Shown one piece after another: positions 33,505 through 41,439 of a stretch of 43,188 nucleotides of DNA. The DNA is from Singulisphaera sp. GP187. Lineage in GTDB: Bacteria > Planctomycetota > Phycisphaerae > Phycisphaerales > SM1A02. The notes beneath the pieces were generated by a model, which ran no database searches, was not told the origin of the DNA, and saw only the letters and a list, made by a program, of their open reading frames with translations. Both the position numbers and the translations under genes were made by a program. Position 1 is the first letter of the stretch. Each line of letters begins with the position of its first letter. Location: NCBI GenBank assembly GCA_945871445.1, contig CAMBWI010000016.1, forward strand, positions 1 to 43,188, written 5' to 3'.

Positions 33505-34209
33505 GTGAATCAATCGCTTTCCAAATCTCAAGCAGTGCAGTACGACGAATCCTGCACAAAGGACTTCGGCATCACTGCACTTGTCCTGATAACACACGCA
33601 GCAGTCGAATGTGCGGCGATCATTCGACATGAATTACTTGGCGATTCTGCCAAAAATGCACCAGACGATTCAACCTTCGTCGTGGCACTATGCGGAGGCG
33701 GTAATAATGGAGCAGATGGATATGCAATTATTCGCACTCTGCACAGTCACGGGATCGATGCTGTGGCAATTGAAGTTGCGCCGTGCCTTCGAGGGTCGGA
33801 TGCGAACATCATGAGAGAATCCGCGCAAAGAATGGGATTAGTCCACCCATGGTCGAATCTCTCAACCATCGTCAAAGGGCAGAATCGAGTCGTGATCGTT
33901 GACGCACTCTTTGGTACTGGTCTTTCACGCGCACCAACTGGTCCACTGTTGGATGCGATTCACTGGATCAACGCACGCGCATCCTCAGGAGCTCGGGTCT
34001 ATGCAATCGATCTTCCAAGCGGATTGGATTGCGATTCTGGCAAGACACTCGGCAGTGCGAAAGATGCTGTCTTCGCCACTCGCACCTTGACGATGGTGGC
34101 GAAAAAGAGCTGTTTTTCAGCAGATTCGGCTCAGGCGTACCTCGGAACCATCACCGAAATTCCAATCGGTGGTCCGCCGATCACACGGCGAACTCAAATC
34201 TTGGAATAA
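33505..34209 (+). CDS. nnrE: NAD(P)H-hydrate epimerase
   Basis: Repairs damaged NAD(P)H by epimerising R- and S-hydrates. 234 aa, YjeF N-terminal domain only; the dehydratase (NnrD) domain that is fused to it in many bacteria is absent. Landmarks are 'GGGNNGADGYAIIRTL' (phosphate/metal loop), 'VDALFGTGLSRAPTGPLLDAI' over the next strand and 'AIDLPSGLDCDSG' with the catalytic Asp. GTG 33505 start. It ends 9 nt before the lolC-like TTG, so it probably heads the nnrE-lolC-lolD operon. Confidence 0.9.
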   Translation: MNQSLSKSQAVQYDESCTKDFGITALVLITHAAVECAAIIRHELLGDSAKNAPDDSTFVVALCGGGNNGADGYAIIRTLHSHGIDAVAIEVAPCLRGSDANIMRESAQRMGLVHPWSNLSTIVKGQNRVVIVDALFGTGLSRAPTGPLLDAIHWINARASSGARVYAIDLPSGLDCDSGKTLGSAKDAVFATRTLTMVAKKSCFSADSAQAYLGTITEIPIGGPPITRRTQILE

Positions 34210-34218
34210 TGGAGTGCT

Positions 34219-35859
34219 TTGTACGCCGCCCTCCTCTCCAACCGCTACCTGACTTCGCGACTCATTCCATTCATTGCAATCGCAGCTGTCGCGATGTGCG
34301 TTGCAATGGTTGTGACCGTTGTGTCGGTCATGTCGGGATTCTTGGACATGCTCAAGAATTCTGGGCGGCAAATTGTTGGCGATGTCATTGTTTCTTCTGG
34401 CATTGGGGGAATGCCTTACACAGATGAATTTCTCGTTGATCTTAAAGGACTGACAGATGTGCAAGGTGCGACACCGCTGATCGACACGATCGGGCTTCTG
34501 CGTATGCCATATCCGCTTGGCAATCAGAAAGAAGTCAACCACGTGCAAGTATGGGCTGTCGATCCGATCTCTCTTGCTACGGTCACCGATTATGCAAATG
34601 ATCTGTATTGGAAGCCTGCGCAAAATCCGGCTGCAGCAGATGCGATGACTGAAGATGACCCACGAAAAAATTTGACTGACAGCATTCTTACTGATGGCAA
34701 GACGCTCGTTCAATCGAAAACGGGGAATCCAGGAATCACACTTGGAATCCATGTTTCAATCGGAAATGAAAGGCAACGAGATGGTTCATATCGACCTCGA
34801 TATGGATGGTTTATGCCTGGGAATGACGTGACTTTGACTGTTGTTCCAGTTTCCAGCCAAGGAAAAATCGCCGAGCCTCGCGAACAAATCTTCACCGTCT
34901 TGAATGAAGTCCAAACGGGAATTTATGAAGTCGACAAGAATCGAATCTATATCCCATTGAAAGAGGGTCAACGCTTGCTGCGCCTCGACGAGGCTCCACT
35001 CTACGACCTGAATGCAGAGCCCGATGCGCAAGGTCGATATCCAGTCATTGGAAATACGCCAGCTCGCGTCACGAAAATTCTTGTGCGTGCGAAGCCAAAG
35101 GTCACTGCAAATGAACTGCGTTCTCAAATCGAAACTGCGTATGCATCATTTGCCAACCGAATCAAAGCGGACCCAGCTCGAACTGCGTCAATGCCAAACG
35201 TTGTCAACATTCTGACTTGGGAACAACAACTGCGCGACTTGATCGCACCTGTGGAAAAAGAACGCGAAATGATGCGCGTACTTTTCTCTTTGATCTATCT
35301 CGTTTGCGCCGGATTGATCTTGTCGATCTTCTGGTCAATCGTTGTCGAGAAGACCCGTGACATCGGAATCCTGCGCAGTATCGGTGCATCGAGGTTTGGC
35401 GTGATGTGGATTTTTCTGCGATATGGATTGGTCATTGGCATCCTTGGCAGTCTGCTTGGGGTGTTCTTGGCGTGGCTTGTCGTTACAAATATCAACGCAA
35501 TTCACGAAGCAATCGGCAGCGATGCCCCTCCTGCAATTTGGATCGGATCTTTCGTTCTGACTGCATTCTTCGCAATTGGACTTGCGTACTCCATCTGGCG
35601 CGGCAAACTTTTGCCCATCTTGCTTTGGCTGCTTGCAACTCTCGTGATGGGATTGATCGCATCTTTTTTAGCACTGCACCATGGAACTTTGATTTGGGAT
35701 CCAAGCGTGTATTACTTCACCACTGTTCCAGATCAAGTGGATTGGTGGACCGCATGGACAACTGCCATTGGTGGCGTGGTATTCAGCGTGATCGGCGCTG
35801 CCATTCCTGCATCGAAGGCCGCTGATATCGATCCAGTGGAGGCTCTGCGTTATGGATGA
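34219..35859 (+). CDS. LolC/LolE-like lipoprotein-release ABC permease
   Basis: 546-aa FtsX-type permease that, with LolD, extracts lipoproteins from the inner membrane. N-terminal helix (about 14-38, 'FIAIAAVAMCVAMVVTVVSVMSGF'), large periplasmic MacPCD-like domain (about 40-330), then FtsX core helices: 'LIYLVCAGLILSIFWSIVVEKTRDIGILRSIGAS' and 'ILGSLLGVFLAWLVV', ending in the coupling-type 'ASKAADIDPVEALRYG'. 'WDPSVYYFTTVPDQVDW' is the usual LolC/E strand before the last helix. Two extra helices (about 443-490) lie between, so it is longer than typical LolC (~400 aa). TTG 34219 with GGAG 4 nt upstream. It overlaps lolD by 8 nt. Confidence 0.86.
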   Translation: MYAALLSNRYLTSRLIPFIAIAAVAMCVAMVVTVVSVMSGFLDMLKNSGRQIVGDVIVSSGIGGMPYTDEFLVDLKGLTDVQGATPLIDTIGLLRMPYPLGNQKEVNHVQVWAVDPISLATVTDYANDLYWKPAQNPAAADAMTEDDPRKNLTDSILTDGKTLVQSKTGNPGITLGIHVSIGNERQRDGSYRPRYGWFMPGNDVTLTVVPVSSQGKIAEPREQIFTVLNEVQTGIYEVDKNRIYIPLKEGQRLLRLDEAPLYDLNAEPDAQGRYPVIGNTPARVTKILVRAKPKVTANELRSQIETAYASFANRIKADPARTASMPNVVNILTWEQQLRDLIAPVEKEREMMRVLFSLIYLVCAGLILSIFWSIVVEKTRDIGILRSIGASRFGVMWIFLRYGLVIGILGSLLGVFLAWLVVTNINAIHEAIGSDAPPAIWIGSFVLTAFFAIGLAYSIWRGKLLPILLWLLATLVMGLIASFLALHHGTLIWDPSVYYFTTVPDQVDWWTAWTTAIGGVVFSVIGAAIPASKAADIDPVEALRYG

Positions 35860-36583
35860 GCTCCAAATAAATTCTCACGCGCACTCGGATGCTTTGCACC
35901 CGTTGCTCGAAGCGCGTGGCGTGCGAAAGACTTATTCATTTGGCTCAGTGCCAGTAGAAGTTCTCAACGGTGTGGATCTCGCGGTTCAACCTGGAGAATG
36001 GGTTGCAGTACTTGGATCATCAGGCTCTGGCAAGAGCACGCTTATGCATCTCTTGGGAGGGCTCGATCGCCCAGATAAAAACGGAGGAGAAATTCTCTTC
36101 GATGGCAAGCATATTTCTGTCACGCACGGCAAGCGCTTGGATCGTTACCGAAATCTCGACATCGGATTCGTCTTTCAGTTTTATCATTTGCTGCCAGAAC
36201 TTTCGGTCTTTGAAAACGCGATGCTGCCAGGAATGGTCGGAAGTTGGATGACCAACCGTAGTGAAGCGCGAGAGTCTGCGGGCAAATTGCTCGATTCATT
36301 TGGCCTTTCCCATCGCCTTGTTCATCGACCTGGGCAACTTTCGGGCGGAGAACGTCAACGAGTTGCAATCGCACGAGCGCTGGTGAATTCTCCGCGCGTG
36401 TTGCTCGCTGATGAGCCAACTGGAAATCTTGACACAAAGACTGGCGAAGGGATTCTTGATCTACTTGCGCAGCGACACGCAAACGGATTGACATTGATTA
36501 TGGTCACTCACGATCCTGCTGTGGCAGCACGCGCAACCCGCATCGTCAAACTCGCCAACGGGCGGGTCGTCGAGGATGCCTAA
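35852..36583 (+). CDS. lolD: LolD-like ABC transporter ATPase
   Basis: 243-aa cytoplasmic ATPase of the MacB/LolD group, partner of the overlapping permease. Walker A G55-T63 (GSSGSGKST), Q-loop 'FVFQFYHLLPELSVFENAMLP', signature 'LSGGERQRVAIARAL', Walker B 'RVLLADEPTGNLD' and H-loop 'VTHDP'. ATG 35852 overlaps the permease by 8 nt. An N-terminal extension (about 17 aa, with His) is slightly longer than usual. It is last in its operon; the following 289 nt have no hairpin terminator that I can see. Confidence 0.93.
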   Translation: MDELQINSHAHSDALHPLLEARGVRKTYSFGSVPVEVLNGVDLAVQPGEWVAVLGSSGSGKSTLMHLLGGLDRPDKNGGEILFDGKHISVTHGKRLDRYRNLDIGFVFQFYHLLPELSVFENAMLPGMVGSWMTNRSEARESAGKLLDSFGLSHRLVHRPGQLSGGERQRVAIARALVNSPRVLLADEPTGNLDTKTGEGILDLLAQRHANGLTLIMVTHDPAVAARATRIVKLANGRVVEDA

Positions 36584-36763
36584 AGCGTCTTACATTTGAA
36601 GCCCAACCAGTGACTGGAAATGTTGTAATTATCGGACTATTATTGAAATCCTCATAACATCCCACGTTTCAAATGCCTGCCGAGCCTCTCTTTGCCCATG
36701 TAAAGCGATTTTTCCCCCAGCAAGAATCTATGTCGAATAAAAATTGGTCATTTCATTTGAGTG

Positions 36764-36781
36764 TCGGACATTCGTATCCGA
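36764..36781 (+). promoter_or_regulatory. Small inverted repeat upstream of clpC
   Basis: TCGGA (36764-36768) and TCCGA (36777-36781) flank an 8-nt spacer, 13 nt upstream of the -24 element. It could be an operator, but the arms are short and chance is possible. It is not a CIRCE element. Confidence 0.25.
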
Positions 36782-36793
36782 TTCTTTCAACAG

Positions 36794-36809
36794 TGGCACG
36801 CTGAATGCT
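36794..36809 (+). promoter_or_regulatory. Sigma-54-type (-24/-12) promoter for clpC
   Basis: TGGCACGCTGAATGCT matches the RpoN consensus TGGCACG-N4-TTGCW at every fixed position except the first T of TTGC (A here), with exact GG-to-GC spacing. Predicted start about 36819, giving a ~54-nt leader. No sigma-70 promoter of comparable quality is seen in the 289-nt gap. Confidence 0.5.
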
Positions 36810-36872
36810 CTAGGGTTGTGAACGGCTTCCCCGCCGGCTTCGTACGATTCAGATCCACTTAAGGAGGTTTTC

Positions 36873-39434
36873 ATGTTTGAACGTTTAACCGACCGCGCAC
36901 GAAAAGTCATGGCTCTTGCAAATCAAGAGGCTCAACGATTTAATCACGAGTACATCGGTACCGAGCACATTCTGCTTGGGCTGGTGAAAGAGGCATCTGG
37001 CGTTGGAGCCAATGTCTTGAAAAATCTCGGCATCGACCTGCGCAAGGTTCGCCTTGAAGTGGAAAAGCTCGTCAAGAGCGGACCTGAAATGGTCACGATG
37101 GGAAAGTTGCCACAGACTCCGCGTGCGAAAAAAGTTCTCGAGTACGCAATCGAGGAAGCGCGCAATCTCAATCACAATTATGTTGGAACCGAGCATCTCT
37201 TGCTTGGACTTCTTCGTGAACAGGATGGCGTTGCTGCACAAGTGCTCGTCAATCTTGGTTTAAAATTGGAAGAAGTTCGCGAAGAAGTTCTCAACTTGCT
37301 CGGCGCAGGTGGCGACCCAGAAGAAGAACAACCACAGAATCCTTCAGAAGCTCAAGGCGAACAATCACCTGGCGCTGAGCGTGAAGGTGGACCTCGACGA
37401 ACCGCCAAGAGCAAGACACCTGCTTTGGATTCATTCGGACGCGACTTGACGGAATTGGCACGCAACAACGAACTCGATCCTGTCATTGGTCGTCATGCTG
37501 AAATCGAAAGATTGATTCAGATTCTCTGCCGCCGCACAAAGAACAATCCAGTTCTTTTGGGTGAAGCAGGTGTCGGAAAGACCGCAATTGTCGAAGGTCT
37601 TGCACAAGCGATCGTCAATCAAGATGTTCCTGACTTGCTCTATGACAAGCGACTTGTTGTGCTCGATCTTGCTTCGATGGTTGCAGGGACGAAGTACCGT
37701 GGACAATTTGAAGAACGCATCAAGGCCGTTATGAACGAAGTTCGACGCGCCAAGAATGTCATCCTCTTTATTGATGAACTGCACACGCTCGTCGGCGCTG
37801 GTGGAGCTGAAGGCGCAATCGATGCGTCCAATGTTCTCAAGCCTGCTCTCTCGCGCGGTGAAATCCAGTGCGTGGGCGCGACAACTTTCGATGAATACCG
37901 CAAGTACATCGAGAAGGATGCAGCACTCGAACGACGATTCCAGTCAATCGCAGTCGAACCACCAAATGCTGTGCAGACGATTGAAATTCTCAAGGGACTG
38001 CGAGATCGATATGCGGCGCATCACCGTGTGAAATACACCGACGATGCTCTGCGCAGTGCTGTGGAATTGTCCGCTCGTTACATCACAGGTCGTGTGCAAC
38101 CAGACAAGTCGATCGACGTGATCGACGAAGCTGGCGCACGCTTGCGATTGAAGAGTATGACCAAGCCACCGGACTTAACCGAACTCGAAGAGAAAGTCGA
38201 ACGCCTTGCAATTGAGAAGGACGACGCAGTCAAAGGCGCTGATTATGAGAAGGCGGCTGAACTGCGTGATCAAGCGGAAAAACTGCGCAAAGAAAAGGAA
38301 AAAGTCCAACAGACTTGGCGCGACCGGATGAACGAAACCGAAGCGGTTGTTGACGAAGAAGTCATCCGCGAAGTTGTCGCAAAGATGACGGGCGTTCCAT
38401 TGACTCGTATGGCCAAGGGCGAATCCGAGCGACTACTTCAACTCGAAACTGAACTGCACCGAAAGGTTGTCAGTCAGGACGAAGCAGTCAAGGCCGTCTC
38501 GCGTGCGATCCGCAAGGCTCGTGCAGGACTGAAGGACCCGAAGCGTCCGATGGGCTCATTCTTGTTCGTCGGTCCATCTGGAGTTGGCAAGACTTTGTTG
38601 GCAAAGACAATCGCAGAATTTATGTTCGGCGATCCAGAAGCGATGATCTATCTCGACATGAGCGAGTACATGGAAAAGCACACAGTCTCGCGACTCGTGG
38701 GCGCACCTCCTGGATATGTGGGCTACGAAGAAGGCGGTCAATTGACCGAAAAGATTCGTCGCCGACCATATTCAGTCGTTCTACTCGATGAAGTCGAGAA
38801 GGCGCATCCCGATGTGTTCAACATGCTCTTACAGATCATGGAAGAAGGAAGGTTGACCGATTCATTCGGCCGACAAGTCGACTTCAAGAATGCGATCGTG
38901 ATCATGACATCGAACATTGGCGCAGACTTGATCAAAGGTGGTTCTTCTTTCGGATTCACCAAGCGAGCCGAGGTTCAAGATTATGAACGCATGAAGAAAG
39001 CACTTCTGGCAGAATCTGAAAAGTTCTTCCGACCAGAATTCATCAATCGACTCGACGAAACCATCGTCTTCCGTCCGCTCATCAAGGAAGATTTAGTTCA
39101 GATCATCGATATCGAATTGTCAAAGGTTTGCGAACGATTGACCGAGCGCCAAATGTCTCTCGAACTTGATCAGCCTGCGAAGGACTTCTTGATTGACAAG
39201 GGATACAACCCAGACTTCGGCGCGAGACCTTTGCGCCGAGCGATTGGCTCATATATCGAAGATCCATTGGCGGAAGCTCTTCTCTCGGGAGAGTTCAAAC
39301 CCGGCGATACGATCAAGGGAACACGCACTGAAGGCAAGGATCATCTGACATTTGTAATCACTTCTTCAACGGGAACACCGTCAGCAACTGCAGTACCAAC
39401 TGCAGAACCTGAACTGCCTCCTGCCACTGCCTGA
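36873..39434 (+). CDS. clpC: Clp protease ATP-binding subunit ClpC
   Basis: 853-aa AAA+ unfoldase that feeds ClpP. Two Clp_N repeats (about 1-70 and 75-145, both with '[10 protein letters not shown]'-type helix), AAA-1 with Walker A G230-T237 (GEAGVGKT) and arginine finger region, the UVR coiled middle domain (about 445-500, '[22 protein letters not shown]' region), AAA-2 with Walker A 567-574 (GPSGVGKT), then the C-terminal D2-small domain. The Asp/Glu/Pro-rich linker at 148-180 and a Pro/Thr tail are variable parts. No clpP, ctsR, mcsA or mcsB is adjacent. Strong SD and a possible sigma-54 promoter; ends in a clear terminator, so it is monocistronic. Confidence 0.97.
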   Translation: MFERLTDRARKVMALANQEAQRFNHEYIGTEHILLGLVKEASGVGANVLKNLGIDLRKVRLEVEKLVKSGPEMVTMGKLPQTPRAKKVLEYAIEEARNLNHNYVGTEHLLLGLLREQDGVAAQVLVNLGLKLEEVREEVLNLLGAGGDPEEEQPQNPSEAQGEQSPGAEREGGPRRTAKSKTPALDSFGRDLTELARNNELDPVIGRHAEIERLIQILCRRTKNNPVLLGEAGVGKTAIVEGLAQAIVNQDVPDLLYDKRLVVLDLASMVAGTKYRGQFEERIKAVMNEVRRAKNVILFIDELHTLVGAGGAEGAIDASNVLKPALSRGEIQCVGATTFDEYRKYIEKDAALERRFQSIAVEPPNAVQTIEILKGLRDRYAAHHRVKYTDDALRSAVELSARYITGRVQPDKSIDVIDEAGARLRLKSMTKPPDLTELEEKVERLAIEKDDAVKGADYEKAAELRDQAEKLRKEKEKVQQTWRDRMNETEAVVDEEVIREVVAKMTGVPLTRMAKGESERLLQLETELHRKVVSQDEAVKAVSRAIRKARAGLKDPKRPMGSFLFVGPSGVGKTLLAKTIAEFMFGDPEAMIYLDMSEYMEKHTVSRLVGAPPGYVGYEEGGQLTEKIRRRPYSVVLLDEVEKAHPDVFNMLLQIMEEGRLTDSFGRQVDFKNAIVIMTSNIGADLIKGGSSFGFTKRAEVQDYERMKKALLAESEKFFRPEFINRLDETIVFRPLIKEDLVQIIDIELSKVCERLTERQMSLELDQPAKDFLIDKGYNPDFGARPLRRAIGSYIEDPLAEALLSGEFKPGDTIKGTRTEGKDHLTFVITSSTGTPSATAVPTAEPELPPATA

Positions 39435-39462
39435 TCTCATCGAGACCCTGCTTGTTTTTCTC

Positions 39463-39493
39463 ACTCCTGACTGAAAGGTCGGGAGTTTTTTTT
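39463..39493 (+). terminator. Rho-independent terminator after clpC
   Basis: ACTCCTGAC (39463-39471) pairs with GTCGGGAGT (39478-39486), one G-T pair, six-base loop TGAAAG, followed by a run of eight T in 39486-39493. It lies about 30 nt after the clpC stop. Confidence 0.9.
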
Positions 39494-39524
39494 CGTGCGA
39501 TTCACTCTGTAGTATTTAAGTTGT

Positions 39525-40730
39525 ATGACAATGCGAGTCATCATTATGCGGTCGATGCTTTTGCTGCTCTTTGTGGCATGCGCGACCGCAATTCTTTCTA
39601 TCTTTGCCACCTTCCAAAATGACATTGGTTCGCGACTTGTTGGATCAAGCGTGCTCCTTGCAATTGGATGCGGAATTCTTCTACCTATCACCCCAAAAAC
39701 CGATACACAGCGACTGACACCTCTGGGACTTACTTGGATCTGCGTCGTCGCTTTTGAAGTGATTGGAGGATTGGCACTGATCTGGGGGGACCTACTGTTC
39801 TTAGGCAACACTTGGTTTCGCAGTGAGGGTCTTGCTCTCTCAATGTTTATCATCTTTTGGGGCATTTTTGTCACAGCGATTCCACTGCGACAAATTGAAA
39901 ATACAAGAGGACCCCTGCTGAGAATTGCCAAATTTACGGTCGTGCTGATATGGCTGCTTACGATCGTGATCGCGATCGCAGCCGCACTCCTCTCTTCCGG
40001 TCGCTTCCCCGACAAACTCATGGGGTCGTGGCTCACTCTGCTTTGTGGAATCATCGTCGCTCTGTGTTGTATCTGTGGGTTGATTCCTGGAATTGCACTT
40101 TGGAGAAAAGCTCTTGCGCTCATTGGTCTCATCGCAACGAGTGTCGCAATCGCATGCTGGATGTATTTTGTCCTATCGGACTTCGCTAAAAATACATTGC
40201 TTCTTCAGTTCGCCTTTTTAACAAGTGGAATTGCCGCGGGTCTTGGCATTTTGTCGATCGGGCCGGCTTTGCCTTTAGGACGCGTTGAATCTCGTTTGCT
40301 CCCTTGGATCACAATCGTCACAATAATTGCTGGGTGGTGTGCTGCAAGTATGGCTAGTGCTCCCAGTCAATTCTATGGACAGCTTCTTTCAGCAACATTG
40401 GTCTTGGATGGATGTTTAGGATTAACAGTGGTTATTTTTTATGTGATTGGTCGGCGAGCTGGATTCAAAGAATGGATTGTCACAGGTGCAAGTATTGAGT
40501 GCCCGCGCTGCGGGAAGAAATCAAAATTTGCCATCGGCGAGCATCCCTGCTCACGGTGCGGATTTCAAGTTCTCATTGCATTTCGCGATATCAAATGTGC
40601 ACGGTGCCAACAGGATGTGCGGCATATTCCCGCAGGAAACCCTTGCCCAGAATGTGGGCTTGCCGTCGAGAATTCTGCAGCGAATTATTTGCTTGCTGGT
40701 GCGACTGGAACCGAAGCGCCTTCCGCCTGA
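39525..40730 (+). CDS. Polytopic membrane protein with C-terminal double zinc ribbon
   Basis: 401 aa. About nine to ten hydrophobic helices span residues 8-315. The soluble C-terminus (about 325-385) has four Cys pairs in two zinc-ribbon-like units: CPRC...CSRC and CARC...CPEC. No family name recognised; zinc ribbons on membrane proteins often mediate contacts with other proteins. Starts ATG 39525, 39531, 39546 and 39552 are all possible; no SD is clear. It begins 32 nt after the clpC terminator and overlaps the end of the convergent gene at 40685 by 46 nt. Confidence 0.72.
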   Translation: MTMRVIIMRSMLLLLFVACATAILSIFATFQNDIGSRLVGSSVLLAIGCGILLPITPKTDTQRLTPLGLTWICVVAFEVIGGLALIWGDLLFLGNTWFRSEGLALSMFIIFWGIFVTAIPLRQIENTRGPLLRIAKFTVVLIWLLTIVIAIAAALLSSGRFPDKLMGSWLTLLCGIIVALCCICGLIPGIALWRKALALIGLIATSVAIACWMYFVLSDFAKNTLLLQFAFLTSGIAAGLGILSIGPALPLGRVESRLLPWITIVTIIAGWCAASMASAPSQFYGQLLSATLVLDGCLGLTVVIFYVIGRRAGFKEWIVTGASIECPRCGKKSKFAIGEHPCSRCGFQVLIAFRDIKCARCQQDVRHIPAGNPCPECGLAVENSAANYLLAGATGTEAPSA

Positions 40731-41407
40731 CTTTCATCTGGCGCCCAACGAGCGATCAGCGCATTAACGGCAGTAATGAGTTCATCGCGATTTGCAAGAA
40801 CTTTCGGCGCAGAAGCTTCTACTTTGACTGCACTCGCTGCAACAATTCCAGCACGATCTGCTTCTTTTAACTCACTCTGCAAAGTGTTTGCGTCAACACT
40901 CTCTGGAAGTTTTGGAGATCCAAACCAAACGCGTAATCCTTGCGTTGTGCGATCTGCCCCGCTTTGCGGCTGGGCAGTCGATGGGATGAAACAGACTCGA
41001 TAACCAGAAATGAATCCGTGGTTAAACCACTCAACAGACTCGATCCAAACTACACCTTCTGCGCTTATTCCACTTGCAAGCAAGAGTGGTTCTGCAAGAG
41101 CACGCGGAGCAAGAATGCTTGAATCACCTCGAATCACCATCAACCATCCTGATGAAACTTGTGGATGCTCACTTCGAAAGTCAGTCGCATATGAATCTTT
41201 GATCGTGACGGGTTGTAGAGAAATGATTGTCGGCACAGTATTGATCGATGGCGTGACAGGAAGCGCCGGCAGCGCTGGACCAGGATTATTCTGGGCTGGA
41301 TTCTGGACTGGATTGGCTGCCTGTGCGAATGCGATCGTGCTTGTAGCAGCAATGCTGCATGCAATCACATTTGCGATAAAAAAGTTGTTCAATTTGTTTG
41401 ATGCCAT
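40685..41407 (-). CDS. Secreted/periplasmic hypothetical protein
   Basis: 240-aa precursor with a signal peptide (MASNKLNNFFIANVIACSIAATSTIAFAQA, cleavage after AFA) if ATG 41407 is used; ATG 41422 is an alternative. A short Pro/Asn-rich segment follows (NPVQNPAQNNPGPALPALP), then a compact domain of unknown family with 'SGWLMVIRGDSSILAPRALAEPLLLASG' near its middle. Its last 46 nt lie under the end of the convergent zinc-ribbon gene. It is downstream of the hydrolase on the same strand with a 32-nt gap, so both may be one operon. Confidence 0.7.
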   Translation of the reverse strand: MASNKLNNFFIANVIACSIAATSTIAFAQAANPVQNPAQNNPGPALPALPVTPSINTVPTIISLQPVTIKDSYATDFRSEHPQVSSGWLMVIRGDSSILAPRALAEPLLLASGISAEGVVWIESVEWFNHGFISGYRVCFIPSTAQPQSGADRTTQGLRVWFGSPKLPESVDANTLQSELKEADRAGIVAASAVKVEASAPKVLANRDELITAVNALIARWAPDESQAEGASVPVAPASK

Positions 41408-41439
41408 AGTTTGGTTTTTCATTTGGAGAATTCCGATGA

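Larger units (their letters stand above)
36584..36872 (+). promoter_or_regulatory. lolD-clpC intergenic region
   Basis: 289 nt without a gene. It contains the -24/-12 element and inverted repeat listed above, and a strong SD AAGGAGG (36861-36867) 5 nt before the clpC ATG, the best SD in the window. The AT-rich first half shows no clear terminator for lolD. Confidence 0.6.

Noticed and set aside
36764-36781. CIRCE or CtsR operator for clpC
   Set aside because: The inverted repeat is TCGGA-N8-TCCGA, unlike CIRCE (TTAGCACTC) or the CtsR heptad repeat; ctsR is also absent nearby.
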